A DNA stretch of 64,000 nucleotides from contig CAWCWV010000015.1 in the NCBI GenBank assembly GCA_963799365.1, positions 1 to 64,000 of the forward strand, in the 5' to 3' direction. Positions 1-10,496 of the stretch are shown piece after piece. The position numbers and the translations under genes are program-made. Origin of the DNA: Marinirhabdus sp963799365 (GTDB lineage Bacteria > Bacteroidota > Bacteroidia > Flavobacteriales > Flavobacteriaceae). The notes beneath the pieces were generated by a model. That model was not told the origin of the DNA. It was given only the letters and a program-made list of their open reading frames with translations, and ran no database searches. Positions within the stretch are counted from its first letter, which is position 1; the number at the start of each line of letters is the position of its first letter.

Positions 1-250
1 TCGTTCCCTTTGGCAGGCAGGTGATTTGAAGAATGGTATTTATTGATATGAAAAGGGTTGATTATTTCAAATAGTATTGAAGGATTTTTTCTTATTTCTC
101 TAGTGTTCCAGTAAACCTTTTTGCGTTTTGCAAAAAGTTGTTTATATATATAGGTATAAAGGTGTAAAAAAAACTTTAGAAGCTAAGCTTGGTATTTCCA
201 GTGTGTTAAGAATTTTCTCAATAAAAACGATAAAAAAGATTGAATTATGT

Positions 251-283
251 TTGTTTTATAAAGCTAAGTGGGTGTATATTTGC
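251..283 (+). promoter_or_regulatory. rRNA promoter copy 1
   Basis: TTG at 251-253 and TATATTTG at 275-282 match the Bacteroidota sigma-A consensus (TTG, then TAnnTTTG), with a 21-base spacer. It is followed by CACCCGCTTTGAAGGAGAG, which is nearly repeated after copy 2. The spacer is longer than in the other two copies, so this may be the weakest promoter. Confidence 0.7.
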
Positions 284-369
284 ACCCGCTTTGAAGGAGA
301 GATCTGGAAGAGTTTTTCAGCAAAGAAATTGACGTTCTTATAAATTTTTGAATTATTTTTAAAACCTGC

Positions 370-399
370 TTGCGGGTTTAAAAAAGGTTGTATATTTGC
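370..399 (+). promoter_or_regulatory. rRNA promoter copy 2
   Basis: TTG at 370-372, an 18-base spacer, and TATATTTG at 391-398. The downstream segment up to AGATCTGGA repeats that of copy 1 with one change, so the two arose by duplication. Confidence 0.8.
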
Positions 400-483
400 A
401 CCCGCTTTGAAGGATAGATCTGGATTAGTTATTAGCAGATATTACAGGTTCATAATTTATTTTGATTTATTTTTACAACTTGC

Positions 484-514
484 TTGCAGGTTTAAAAAAG
501 GGTTGTATATTTGC
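484..514 (+). promoter_or_regulatory. rRNA promoter copy 3
   Basis: TTG at 484-486, a 19-base spacer and TATATTTG at 506-513. Upstream of the -33 element and in the spacer it shares CTTGC(A/G)GGTTTAAAAAA with copy 2. It is the copy nearest the 16S gene, about 200 bases upstream. Confidence 0.8.
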
Positions 515-682
515 ACCCGCAAAACGGATGAGTGACTTAAAACACGGGTTCGGAGTAGTGGAGAGATGTAATAAAGAAGTTCATTGATATATTGAAATTG
601 ACAGCGTATGGGTAGTAATCGAAAGATTATTATCTGTATTGAAACTAAACTAAGAATAGTACCTGAGAATTTTTTGAGAGAG

Positions 683-692
683 AGCTTTTCGT
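683..692 (+). other. 16S processing stem, 5' arm
   Basis: AGCTTTTCGT here is complementary, with one G-U pair, to ACGAGAAGCT at 2271-2280 beyond the 16S 3' end. Such a stem enclosing 16S rRNA is the usual RNase III substrate. The pairing is seen in sequence; the processing role is inferred. Confidence 0.55.
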
Positions 693-717
693 AATACTTG
701 AATATTATTTAAGATTA

Positions 718-2238
<1,521 letters not shown>

Positions 2239-2346
2239 TAGAGAAAGCCCGCAAGGGCAGAGAGAGTGCGACGAGAAGCTTATAGCTTTTCAAAATAAGG
2301 TGCTATTTTTGGTTTAGTTGTCAATTTTAATTTTTTATAAAGTCTG

Positions 2347-2427
2347 TAGGCGGTAGTCTATAGTTGGTGGTATGATATGCTTCTAGCTTTTACTAACGAC
2401 TAAAAACTAACGACTATCGACTATTAA
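2347..2427. repeat. heptad repeats in the 16S-tRNA spacer
   Basis: Two blocks with 7-bp period. The left block (2347-2367) reads GTAGGCG, GTAGTCT, ATAGTTG. The right block (2393-2427) reads CTAACGA, CTAAAAA, CTAACGA, CTATCGA, CTATTAA. The left words carry TAG and the right words CTA, so the two blocks are roughly inverted and could pair. Confidence 0.75.
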
Positions 2428-2430
2428 AAC

Positions 2431-2504
2431 AGTCTCATAGCTCAGCTGGTTAGAGCGCTACACTGATAATGTAGAGGTCGGCAGTTCGAGTCTGCCTGAG
2501 ACTA
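2431..2504 (+). tRNA. tRNA-Ile (GAT)
   Basis: A complete cloverleaf: acceptor AGTCTCA pairs with TGAGACT, the D-arm is GCTC/GAGC, the anticodon arm CTACA/TGTAG has loop CTGATAA with anticodon GAT at 2465-2467, and the T-arm is GGCAG/CTGCC with loop TTCGAGT. The CCA end is not encoded. It sits in the 16S-23S spacer and is cotranscribed with the rRNAs. Confidence 0.97.
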
Positions 2505-2529
2505 CAAAGCAAGTGAAACTTGCTGCTTT

Positions 2530-2592
2530 AAGCCATACGCTTTAAGCGATAAGCAAATAGCTTATTGCCTATAGCCTAAAGCTTACAGCGAA
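2530..2592. repeat. heptad repeats between the tRNAs, AAGC type
   Basis: Nine consecutive 7-mers can be read: AAGCCAT, ACGCTTT, AAGCGAT, AAGCAAA, TAGCTTA, TTGCCTA, TAGCCTA, AAGCTTA, CAGCGAA. All have GC at positions 3-4. Part of the array folds as GCGATAAGC (2546-2554) against GCTTATTGC (2560-2568). A related word set reappears at 6026-6081. Confidence 0.8.
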
Positions 2593-2667
2593 CAAACGTT
2601 CATTATAATATATTGAAAGGAAATTTTAGAAGTTGGGTATCCCAAGTTGACGTATAGGTCATCAATT

Positions 2668-2702
2668 AACTGATAACTGTTAACTGATAACTGGCAACTT
2701 AA
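2668..2702. repeat. heptad repeats between the tRNAs, AACT type
   Basis: Five consecutive 7-mers: AACTGAT, AACTGTT, AACTGAT, AACTGGC, AACTTAA. The shared AACT sits in constant phase. They lie just before tRNA-Ala. Confidence 0.8.
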
Positions 2703-2709
2703 AATAAAT

Positions 2710-2783
2710 GGGGGATTAGCTCAGCTGGCTAGAGCGCCTGCCTTGCACGCAGGAGGTCATCGGTTCGACTCCGATATTCTCCA
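2710..2783 (+). tRNA. tRNA-Ala (TGC)
   Basis: A complete cloverleaf: acceptor GGGGGAT pairs with ATTCTCC including two G-U pairs, D-arm GCTC/GAGC, anticodon arm CCTGC/GCAGG with loop CTTGCAC and anticodon TGC at 2744-2746, T-arm ATCGG/CCGAT. No encoded CCA. The tRNA-Ile/tRNA-Ala pair is the standard content of bacterial rRNA spacers. Confidence 0.97.
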
Positions 2784-2960
2784 CAATTCTTGAGGTTTAA
2801 GGATTGATAGGTAGTAAAACAACCAAGGATATTGTTCTGTTTTTTAGGGATGATAAAATAGTTTTTGCTGCCATCATAATTTTACTGTTGACGGAAAAAC
2901 GTTCATTGACATATTGAGAATAAAGAATACGAGAAAAGTAATAATTAAAGTAACAAATCT

Positions 2961-3044
2961 TAGTATTGAGTTTTTAGTTATGAGTATTGAGTTCGCTCAC
3001 TACTCACTATTGACCACTCATCACTAAGTATGAATACTCATTAA
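2961..3044. repeat. inverted heptad repeats before 23S
   Basis: Twelve 7-mers in unbroken phase: TAGTATT, GAGTTTT, TAGTTAT, GAGTATT, GAGTTCG, then CTCACTA, CTCACTA, TTGACCA, CTCATCA, CTAAGTA, TGAATAC, TCATTAA. The word type flips from GAGT to its complement in the middle, so TGAGTATTGAG and CTCACTACTCA pair at 10 of 11 positions around a TTCG tetraloop. The 3' end of the array forms part of the 23S processing stem. Confidence 0.8.
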
Positions 3045-3060
3045 AAGAGCAAAAAAGTAC
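3043..3060 (+). other. 23S processing stem, 5' arm
   Basis: AAAAGAG at 3043-3049 pairs with CTCTTTT at 5937-5943, and GTAC-A-ATAAGC at 3057-3067 pairs with GCTTAT-GTAC at 5881-5890. Together they close a stem around 23S, the usual RNase III substrate. The pairing is visible; the processing role is inferred. Confidence 0.5.
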
Positions 3061-5887
<2,827 letters not shown>

Positions 5888-5890
5888 TAC

Positions 5891-5930
5891 CCCGATAACA
5901 ATCGGGATCTCTCCCGCCTTTGGGCGGGAG
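5891..5930 (+). other. paired hairpins in the 23S trailer
   Basis: Two hairpins stand side by side: CCCGAT/ATCGGG (5891-5906, loop AACA) and CTCCCGCC/GGCGGGAG (5911-5930, loop TTTG). No T-run follows and 5S lies downstream, so these are more likely processing or spacer structures than terminators. Similar palindromes recur near 14421 and 41307. Confidence 0.6.
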
Positions 5931-6025
5931 GGGAAACTCTTTTACAAGTACTCACTTTAACCAACTACTTTTGTTGTATTTTTTATTCCAATATGTTAAG
6001 ATATTTGTGCATCGAAGATGCACGC

Positions 6026-6081
6026 TTTAGGCTCTAGGCCTTAAGCAATAGGTATAAAGCCTACAGCTTAAAGCTTATAGC
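6026..6081. repeat. heptad repeats between 23S and 5S
   Basis: Eight consecutive 7-mers: TTTAGGC, TCTAGGC, CTTAAGC, AATAGGT, ATAAAGC, CTACAGC, TTAAAGC, TTATAGC. The words end in AGC or GGC in constant phase (one has GGT), and match the word type of the 2530-2592 array. Confidence 0.8.
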
Positions 6082-6095
6082 GCCCAAGCTACAAC

Positions 6096-6203
6096 TAAGG
6101 TGGTTATAGCGATGGGGCTCACCTCTTACCATTCCGAACAGAGAAGTTAAGCCCATTTGCGCCGATGATACTACATTCGTGGGAAAGTAGGTCGCCGCCT
6201 TCC
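6096..6203 (+). rRNA. 5S ribosomal RNA
   Basis: The helix I arms AAGGTGG and CCGCCTT pair. The internal segments CCATTCCGAACAGAG and GAAGTTAAGCCC are the conserved loops B and C region of 5S rRNA, and GTGGGAAAGTAGG is the conserved 3' segment. Length is about 108 nt. It ends directly in front of a strong terminator. Confidence 0.95.
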
Positions 6204-6205
6204 TT

Positions 6206-6240
6206 AAAGGACTCAATCTAACGATTGGGTCCTTTTTTTT
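6206..6240 (+). terminator. rRNA operon terminator (copy T1)
   Basis: AAAGGAC-TCAATC, loop TAAC, GATTGG-GTCCTTT, then a T-run. It is preceded by CCTTCCTT. The same cassette recurs at 7773, 7947 and, diverged, at 8127. Confidence 0.95.
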
Positions 6241-6357
6241 TGGATTAATGTATTATACTGAAATAGGTTGACTCTTTTTTAGTTAATATTTCCACGTTCA
6301 AAAGATTTTTTTCAGCCGTTTGGAAGGCAAAAAATATAGTTTGAACTAGGTCTGTTC

Positions 6358-7247
6358 TTAAATCGTTAGTTCAGGTAAATTTACATTATTTTTTCTATAG
6401 GATTTGTATTTGATATTTGGATTTGAATGGACTTCAGCTGGTTTTCTTAAATCCAGGCTAAAATGGGTTCTTAGATTGTTATAGATATATACGGCTTGCT
6501 GCGTCATTTTCTGCGCTAAATCCGTGTTTTTAATGGTTTGTTTAAGTCCGTACTCATATTTCAATGTTCTGTTAATTCGTTCTGCCACAGCATTTTCATA
6601 TGGGTCGTATTGTTCTGTCATACTCATTGTAATGCTGTTGTTTCTGCAAATTTCGTGTACTTTGGATTGCAGTACTGGAACCCTCTGTCAGAATGATGGA
6701 TCAATTTTTGCTTAGGATATTTTCTGTTTTTAATGGCCATAGCGAGCGCATCTGTGCAAAGGGATGTTCTCATATGGTCATCGAGTTTATAGCCCATGAT
6801 TTGCTTGGAATAGGCGTCTGTCACAAGTGCTAAATAATTGTGTCCATTTTCAGTTTTGATGTATGTAATATCGCTTACCCATAGCTGTTCTGGACGATTG
6901 GGGACTTGGTCTTTTACGAGGTTCTTATATTTTTTGTACATATGGTTTGAGTTTGTTGTGGTGATATAGTTTTTTGTTTTAGGAACCAGTAGCTTATTAA
7001 GTCTTAAGAAGCGATAGAACTTATCTCTACCTATCTTAATATCAGCGTTTATGAAGTCTTGCTTTAGTTCAGAATGTAATTTTATTCCACCGGTTTTAGA
7101 CCCTACTTTTTTACGGTAGTCCTTGACCATTTTTATTAGTTTTTGATGGTCTATCTGTTGTCTTCGTTGGATTTTGAGCCTTTTGTAGTAGGCTTGTTTA
7201 GAGATTCCAAGGCACTGATAGATCCATTTTCTTTTAAACGGTTTTTC
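6358..7247 (-). pseudogene. IS3-family transposase OrfB, frameshifted
   Basis: This is the catalytic half of the transposase, normally made as an OrfAB fusion. Read in the -1 frame from the slippery site, it starts with EKPFKRKWIYQCLGISKQ, continues through the HTH_21-like region, and enters the rve/DDE integrase core with D in WVSDITY and D in HHSDRG. Near 6640-6645 the frame breaks: the first part ends FAETTALQ-stop while the following frame continues NNSITMSMTEQYDPYENAVAERIN with the catalytic E. Reading GAA-AAC-AAC instead of GAA-ACA-ACA would restore the family sequence, so one base appears to be missing. Without the repair the product lacks the third catalytic residue. A sequencing error is the alternative. 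Confidence 0.85.
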
Positions 7248-7609
7248 TTTTTTCGTTCTATCTCTTTCGCGAGTGACTTGGGCAAGGACTTTTTTGACAT
7301 ATCGACGCCTGTAATGAGTTCCATGTCAGCTATAATATCTTGTTGAAAGTCCTTTACGAACTCAAGCTCTTCAATCTTTTCCTTAAGTTTTTTTATCTCG
7401 TCGTTTTTGCTCATACCTGTGTTTTGTTGTACTAAGGTACTGTATTTTCTCAACCAATAGGTAATGGTGGTTCTAGGGACATCATACTTTTTAGAAGCGA
7501 AGTTTGTCGATAGTTGTCCGTTTAGGATTTGGTCAACGACTAAAAGTTTGGTCTCTAAAGTTGCTTTTTGGTAGCTTTTTTTTAGCCAGTGTTCTTTTTT
7601 TGGTTTCAT
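7151..7609 (-). CDS. IS3-family transposase OrfA
   Basis: This DNA-binding subunit of an IS3-type transposase has 152 residues. The N-terminal half holds a helix-turn-helix (residues about 18-55, ending PRTTITYWLRKY), followed by a leucine-rich helix (about 70-95, IKKLKEKIEELEFVKD) that normally dimerises OrfA and OrfAB. The frame contains CGA-AAA-AAG at 7247-7255, a standard -1 slippage heptamer, and the -1 frame there continues into OrfB. The gene is intact although its partner is broken. Confidence 0.9.
   Translation of the reverse strand: MKPKKEHWLKKSYQKATLETKLLVVDQILNGQLSTNFASKKYDVPRTTITYWLRKYSTLVQQNTGMSKNDEIKKLKEKIEELEFVKDFQQDIIADMELITGVDMSKKSLPKSLAKEIERKKKNRLKENGSISALESLNKPTTKGSKSNEDNR
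7247..7253 (-). promoter_or_regulatory. programmed -1 frameshift site of the IS
   Basis: On the minus strand A-AAA-AAG lies in the orfA frame. A -1 slip here gives GAA-AAA-CCG-TTT and leads straight into the orfB frame. This is the canonical IS3-family fusion signal. Confidence 0.8.
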
Positions 7610-7669
7610 AAGTGACTGTAATTAATTGATTAATTTTTAGTCAACCTATTTCAGGAAAGTTCATAACTC

Positions 7670-7748
7670 AAATACACACGAATAATGTGGTGGCACAGAC
7701 ATCACAAATTTAAGTTAACCCGTGGATTAAAAAATGTGCTGTGCCGTT
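7670..7748 (+). repeat. unidentified element, copy A
   Basis: This 79-bp segment is identical to copy B at 7819-7897. GGCACAG (7692-7698) pairs with CTGTGCC (7739-7745), closing a loop of 40 bases. It is flanked by GTGGT on the left and GTT on the right. A second hairpin, GCCGTT/AACGGC, follows at 7743-7764 in this copy only. Function unknown. Confidence 0.85.
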
Positions 7749-7772
7749 TTCCTAACTCTAACGGCCTTCCTT

Positions 7773-7810
7773 AAAGGACTCTAGCTAACGATTGGGTCCT
7801 TTTTTTTTGG
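7773..7810 (+). terminator. terminator copy T2
   Basis: AAAGGAC (7773-7779) pairs with GTCCTTT (7796-7802), followed by a T-run. The outer stem matches T1 but the inner part is TCTAGC instead of TCAATC, so the upper stem is weakened. CCTTCCTT precedes it as in the other copies. Confidence 0.8.
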
Positions 7811-7818
7811 ATTAACTT

Positions 7819-7897
7819 AAATACACACGAATAATGTGGTGGCACAGACATCACAAATTTAAGTTAACCCGTGGATTAAAAAATGTGCTGTGCCGTT
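7819..7897 (+). repeat. unidentified element, copy B
   Basis: Identical over 79 bp to copy A, with GGCACAG (7841-7847) and CTGTGCC (7888-7894) closing the stem. Downstream the copies diverge; here a perfect AAGGGTT/AACCCTT hairpin (about 7924-7942) precedes the terminator. Confidence 0.85.
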
Positions 7898-7946
7898 GCC
7901 ATAATCATACCGCCCGCCCGTAAAAGGGTTCGGATAACCCTTCCTT

Positions 7947-7982
7947 AAAGGACTCAATCTAACGATTGGGTCCTTTTTTTTT
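7947..7982 (+). terminator. terminator copy T3
   Basis: AAAGGAC-TCAATC, loop TAAC, GATTGG-GTCCTTT, T-run. Its sequence equals T1 behind the 5S gene. Confidence 0.9.
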
Positions 7983-8012
7983 GGATTAAATCTAAACTTT
8001 CCAACGAAAAAA

Positions 8013-8105
8013 GTGGTGGCAAAAGTCCTCCAAAATAGATTTGGGAATAACATACCTTCAGAATTTATCGTTTAAACTACTGCTGAAATGGGCTTTTGCC
8101 GTTTC
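8013..8105 (+). repeat. unidentified element, copy C (diverged)
   Basis: It shares the borders GTGGTGGCA and TGCCGTTT with copies A and B but differs inside. The closing stem is now GGCAAAAG (8018-8025) with CTTTTGCC (8093-8100): C-G has become A-T and G-C has become A-T at matching positions. These paired changes argue that the stem itself is under selection, probably as RNA. Family unknown to me. Confidence 0.7.
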
Positions 8106-8126
8106 TCTAATTTATTGCGCCTTCCT

Positions 8127-8164
8127 TAAAAATCCAATCATTTATTTGATTGGATCTTTTTTTT
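8127..8164 (+). terminator. terminator copy T4 (diverged)
   Basis: ATCCAATCA (8132-8140) pairs with TGATTGGAT (8147-8155), flanked by A5 and a T-run. CCTTCCTTAAA precedes it as in T1-T3, but the stem sequence is different. Confidence 0.85.
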
Positions 8165-8303
8165 GAAAAAAATTAAAAATCTGCTTTGCCATCAATGCGT
8201 TGTGTAATTTTTATAAGATAAAAAGTACAATGCTACCTCAATGTTATTTGTATCTATGAATATTATCGTTTATTACTTACTTTTACTGCACTATAAGAAA
8301 TCC

Positions 8304-8403
8304 GCAACAGGGATAGAATGAATATCCTTTTTTGCTACGAGTAACCTTTTCACCATTGGCAAGGTGACTCCAAAAAAGATAGCAATGATAGCCCGGCCGT
8401 TGC
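8304..8403 (+). promoter_or_regulatory. possible structured leader of the 8413 gene
   Basis: Several helices nest in 100 bases. GCAAC (8304-8308) can pair with GTTGC (8399-8403) and enclose GGATA/TATCC (8311-8327), TTGCTA/TAGCAA (8332-8385), GAGT/ACTC (8339-8370) and CACC/GGTG (8351-8366). The last two share a continuous 3' strand. The outer stem ends 9 bases before the start codon. It matches no riboswitch I can confirm; a chance fold cannot be excluded. Confidence 0.35.
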
Positions 8404-8412
8404 CCAAAAACT

Positions 8413-9039
8413 ATGAGAACACAAACTGAAACTGAAGAAAAGTTAAATGCAATTACCCACGGCTTTGGTTTTTTGTTAAGCTTAGTAGGGTTTTCATTGT
8501 TATTTGTCTTTAAAACTTATGATACTTTTCAAGGTGTTTTAGGGATTTGCTTGTATGGTGTATCATTATCTACTTTATATTTTGCCTCTACACTATATCA
8601 CTATGCCCGTAGTGACAAGCGGAAAAAGCGCTATAGAAAATTAGATCACATAAGTATCTACTTACTCATTGCAGGAACATACTCGCCAGTGGTTTTAATT
8701 ACCTTGGACGCTAGTTTGGGCTGGTTGCTGTTTTGGTTGGTATGGGGAATAGCATTAGTAGGAACTATTTTAAAAATATTCTTTACAGGTAAATTTGAAA
8801 TTATCTCATTGTTGCTCTATTTGATCATGGGATGGCTTATTGTATTTGACTTTTCTGCACTCAAAGAGGCGGTAACTCAAGAAGGATTATGGTTGCTCAT
8901 AGGGGGAGGCTTGGCGTATACAACCGGAATTATATTCTACGCTATTGGTAAAATACCTTACAATCATGTAATCTGGCATCTTTTTGTGCTAGCCGGAAGC
9001 ATTTTACACTACCTTTTTATTTTTACTGAAATTAGTTAA
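8413..9039 (+). CDS. hemolysin III family (TrhA/YqfA-like) membrane protein
   Basis: This 208-residue integral membrane protein of the PAQR/hemolysin III superfamily has seven predicted membrane segments. Seen in sequence: EEKLNAITHG (8-17), STLYH (59-63), DH at 78-79, AGTYSP (87-92) and the C-terminal HVIWHLFVLAG block with histidines 185, 189 and 199. In the family these conserved histidines and the aspartate are thought to hold a metal in a hydrolase-like site. Its physiological role is not settled; relatives are linked to membrane lipid and energy homeostasis. It ends by overlapping the convergent ZIP gene by 4 bases. A possibly structured leader lies upstream. Confidence 0.9.
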   Translation: MRTQTETEEKLNAITHGFGFLLSLVGFSLLFVFKTYDTFQGVLGICLYGVSLSTLYFASTLYHYARSDKRKKRYRKLDHISIYLLIAGTYSPVVLITLDASLGWLLFWLVWGIALVGTILKIFFTGKFEIISLLLYLIMGWLIVFDFSALKEAVTQEGLWLLIGGGLAYTTGIIFYAIGKIPYNHVIWHLFVLAGSILHYLFIFTEIS

Positions 9040-9704
9040 AGAAAATACGCCACAATCACTGCGATAAACACAGCTGTCATCTTTGAAAAGCTAAAGCTAT
9101 GGTTTTTAGAACTTTCAAAAAGAATCGTGGTAGAAACATGCAAAAAGATTCCAATAGCAATTGCATTTATTTGCGTCGCATACTCCTGAAGAAATATTAC
9201 TTTATCCATTAAAAAACTTCCCAAAGGCGTCATTAATGCAAACAGTGTAAGAAATAGCAAGGTAGTAGAGGACTTGAATTTGGCCTTATGAAAAAACAAG
9301 GCCAAAATGATAGCTATAGGGATCTTGTGTATAATCACTCCATAGAACATTGCCGTATGATTTGTTAGTGGAAACCCTTCAATAAGCGCATGTGCAGAGA
9401 GACTTAGAAAAAGTGCTATTGGAAATGTTTTTTGTTCTGTATGGATGTGTACGTGGCCATGTTCGGCACCTTTGGAGAAAAAATCCAAAACAATCTGGAG
9501 TAGAATTCCTACCATAATAAATACCCCAATATGTTCCCCTCCAGTTTCAAAAACTTCAGGGAGTAGCTCAAATAGCGTTGTAGATAGTAAGAATGCGCCA
9601 CTAAATGCTAATATTACAGGTAATTGCGATAGTTCTTTCTTTTGAAAAATTGTAGCAATTCCATATCCTACTGCAACGGCAAGAAATAATGCGATGTATT
9701 CCAT
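9036..9704 (-). CDS. ZIP family metal transporter
   Basis: This 222-residue divalent metal importer (zinc or iron type) of the inner membrane has about eight hydrophobic segments. The signature is in the middle: SAHALIEGFPL with H105 and E109 in TM4, and HKIPIAIILALFFH with H126 in TM5, the intramembrane metal site. A histidine-rich cytoplasmic loop EHGHVHIH (81-88) fits metal binding. The start overlaps the stop of the upstream methyltransferase gene as TAATG, which suggests translational coupling. Metal specificity cannot be read from sequence. Confidence 0.9.
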   Translation of the reverse strand: MEYIALFLAVAVGYGIATIFQKKELSQLPVILAFSGAFLLSTTLFELLPEVFETGGEHIGVFIMVGILLQIVLDFFSKGAEHGHVHIHTEQKTFPIALFLSLSAHALIEGFPLTNHTAMFYGVIIHKIPIAIILALFFHKAKFKSSTTLLFLTLFALMTPLGSFLMDKVIFLQEYATQINAIAIGIFLHVSTTILFESSKNHSFSFSKMTAVFIAVIVAYFL

Positions 9705-10423
9705 TAGTTAAAGATAAGGATTAATCTTTCTGAAGTTGCCTTGTTAAATTCATTCAAATGATAATCGCCAAAACAATGCTTTAGTTGCATTCCTGCTGCC
9801 TTAAAATAATCTTCAAAATCTTCCATTGTTAAAGCTTTTACTTTTTCAGTAAATGAAAATGGAACTGTGTTGTGCTCAAAATTAATCTCTTTGATAATAT
9901 ATCCTTCAGTGACATAACGTTTTATTTTAAATACAATTCCTTCAATTTCTTTCTCTTCAGAAGGAACCAGATTCTTCATCACAAATTCTGAATTCATAAA
10001 ATCTATCACTCCATGACCTTTTGGTTTTAATTCTTGTTTTATAGCTTTTATAGTACGCAGGTTGTCTTCTTCATTTTCAAAATAACCAAAACTTGTAAAC
10101 AAGTTGAAAACGGCATCAAATTTTTTAGGATAGGGCAAGCACATATCGTGTACCCGAAATTTTAAATGTTGAGACTCAAACTGTTTAGCAAATTCAATAC
10201 TTGATGGTGATAAATCCACACCAGTAACGTCAAACCCCTTTTTGCTCAAAGAAATAGCGTGTCTGCCCTTCCCACAGGCTAAGTCCAAAATAGTATCTTT
10301 TCTTTCAAGCTGTAGAAAATTGGTGAGACGCTCCATAAAGCTATCCGCCTCGGCATTGTCTCTATCTTTATATAATATATGATAGTAGGGTGTATCAAAC
10401 CAGGAAGCATACCAATCGCTCAT
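9704..10423 (-). CDS. class I SAM-dependent methyltransferase
   Basis: This 239-residue cytosolic methyltransferase starts at MSDWYASWFDTPYYHILY. Motif I is DLACGKGRH (47-55) and motif II GVDLS (68-72); the C-terminal half has the beta-strand pattern of the Rossmann-like fold. The open frame extends 106 codons further upstream, but that extension lies antisense to the neighbouring rRNA methyltransferase gene and crosses the shared promoter region, so I place the start at 10423. The substrate is unknown. It forms a two-gene operon with the ZIP transporter through a TAATG overlap. Confidence 0.88.
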   Translation of the reverse strand: MSDWYASWFDTPYYHILYKDRDNAEADSFMERLTNFLQLERKDTILDLACGKGRHAISLSKKGFDVTGVDLSPSSIEFAKQFESQHLKFRVHDMCLPYPKKFDAVFNLFTSFGYFENEEDNLRTIKAIKQELKPKGHGVIDFMNSEFVMKNLVPSEEKEIEGIVFKIKRYVTEGYIIKEINFEHNTVPFSFTEKVKALTMEDFEDYFKAAGMQLKHCFGDYHLNEFNKATSERLILIFN

Positions 10424-10443
10424 TATTTCTTTTTGGAACTGTT

Positions 10444-10475
10444 TTGTTTTGCGGTGCAAAAATACTGTATTTTTG
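10444..10475. promoter_or_regulatory. divergent back-to-back promoters in a palindrome
   Basis: Plus strand: TTG (10449-10451, or 10444-10446) and TATTTTTG (10468-10475). Minus strand: the complementary TATTTTTG lies at 10457-10464. Together they form a 23-base odd palindrome, TGCAAAAATAC-T-GTATTTTTGCA. The plus promoter would start transcription near 10482, 15 bases before the ATG. The minus copy has no clear -33 TTG. Confidence 0.65.
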
Positions 10476-10496
10476 CAGGACAGAACTGCATTACCG

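Larger units (their letters stand above)
1..717 (+). other. rRNA operon upstream region without genes
   Basis: I see no credible protein gene here; the longest reading frames are short and run through promoter repeats. The stretch holds three tandem promoter copies (annotated separately), each with a TATATTTGCACCCGC core, and the 5' arm of the 16S processing stem near 683-692. The first 250 bases are AT-rich without recognisable structure and may contain the tail or the downstream region of a gene outside the window. Confidence 0.7.
6258..7654 (-). mobile_element. IS3-family insertion sequence
   Basis: The ends are inverted repeats, CTGAAATAGGTTGACT at 6258-6273 and its complement at 7639-7654; element length is about 1.40 kb. 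It encodes orfA and orfB on the minus strand with an A-AAA-AAG slippery site between them, as in IS3-family elements. The flanks ATA and GAA do not form an obvious 3-bp target duplication, so either the true ends differ slightly or the flanks have rearranged. It separates the 5S terminator from the repeat array that begins again at about 7666. OrfB is frameshifted, so the copy is probably not autonomous. Confidence 0.88.
7655..8412 (+). other. gene-free repeat array and leader region
   Basis: No credible protein gene is seen; frames in this stretch run through repeats and terminators. It contains three copies of an unidentified element (A, B, C), three terminator copies (T2-T4), and a separate set of hairpins just before the gene at 8413. 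The spacing of element and terminator gives a repeating cassette of roughly 150-180 bp. Confidence 0.75.

Noticed and set aside
128..343. A 71-codon frame ahead of the rRNA operon.
   Set aside because: It overlaps promoter copy 1, is rich in Lys/Tyr from AT-rich DNA, and has no homology that I recognise.
5891..5930. Factor-independent terminator after 23S.
   Set aside because: No T-run follows and the 5S gene lies downstream in the same operon.
6255..7657. Target-site duplication of the IS3 element.
   Set aside because: The flanking triplets ATA and GAA do not match; no other short direct repeat fits the ends convincingly.
7859..8053. A 64-codon minus-strand frame.
   Set aside because: It runs through the repeat element and a terminator copy and has no protein-like features.
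7684..8125. Elements A-C as degenerate 5S rRNA copies.
   Set aside because: They share the terminator lead-in and a short AAGTTAA string, but lack the CCATTCCGAAC loop and the helix I and III sequences; kept only as a remote possibility.
7655..8165. CRISPR array behind the 5S gene.
   Set aside because: The repeats are about 80 bp, only three in number, contain hairpins and terminators, and no cas genes are near.
8304..8403. Assignment of the leader to a known riboswitch (c-di-GMP, fluoride, NiCo or Mn types).
   Set aside because: Only isolated strings such as ACAGGG or GATAGC resemble them; conserved cores are missing.
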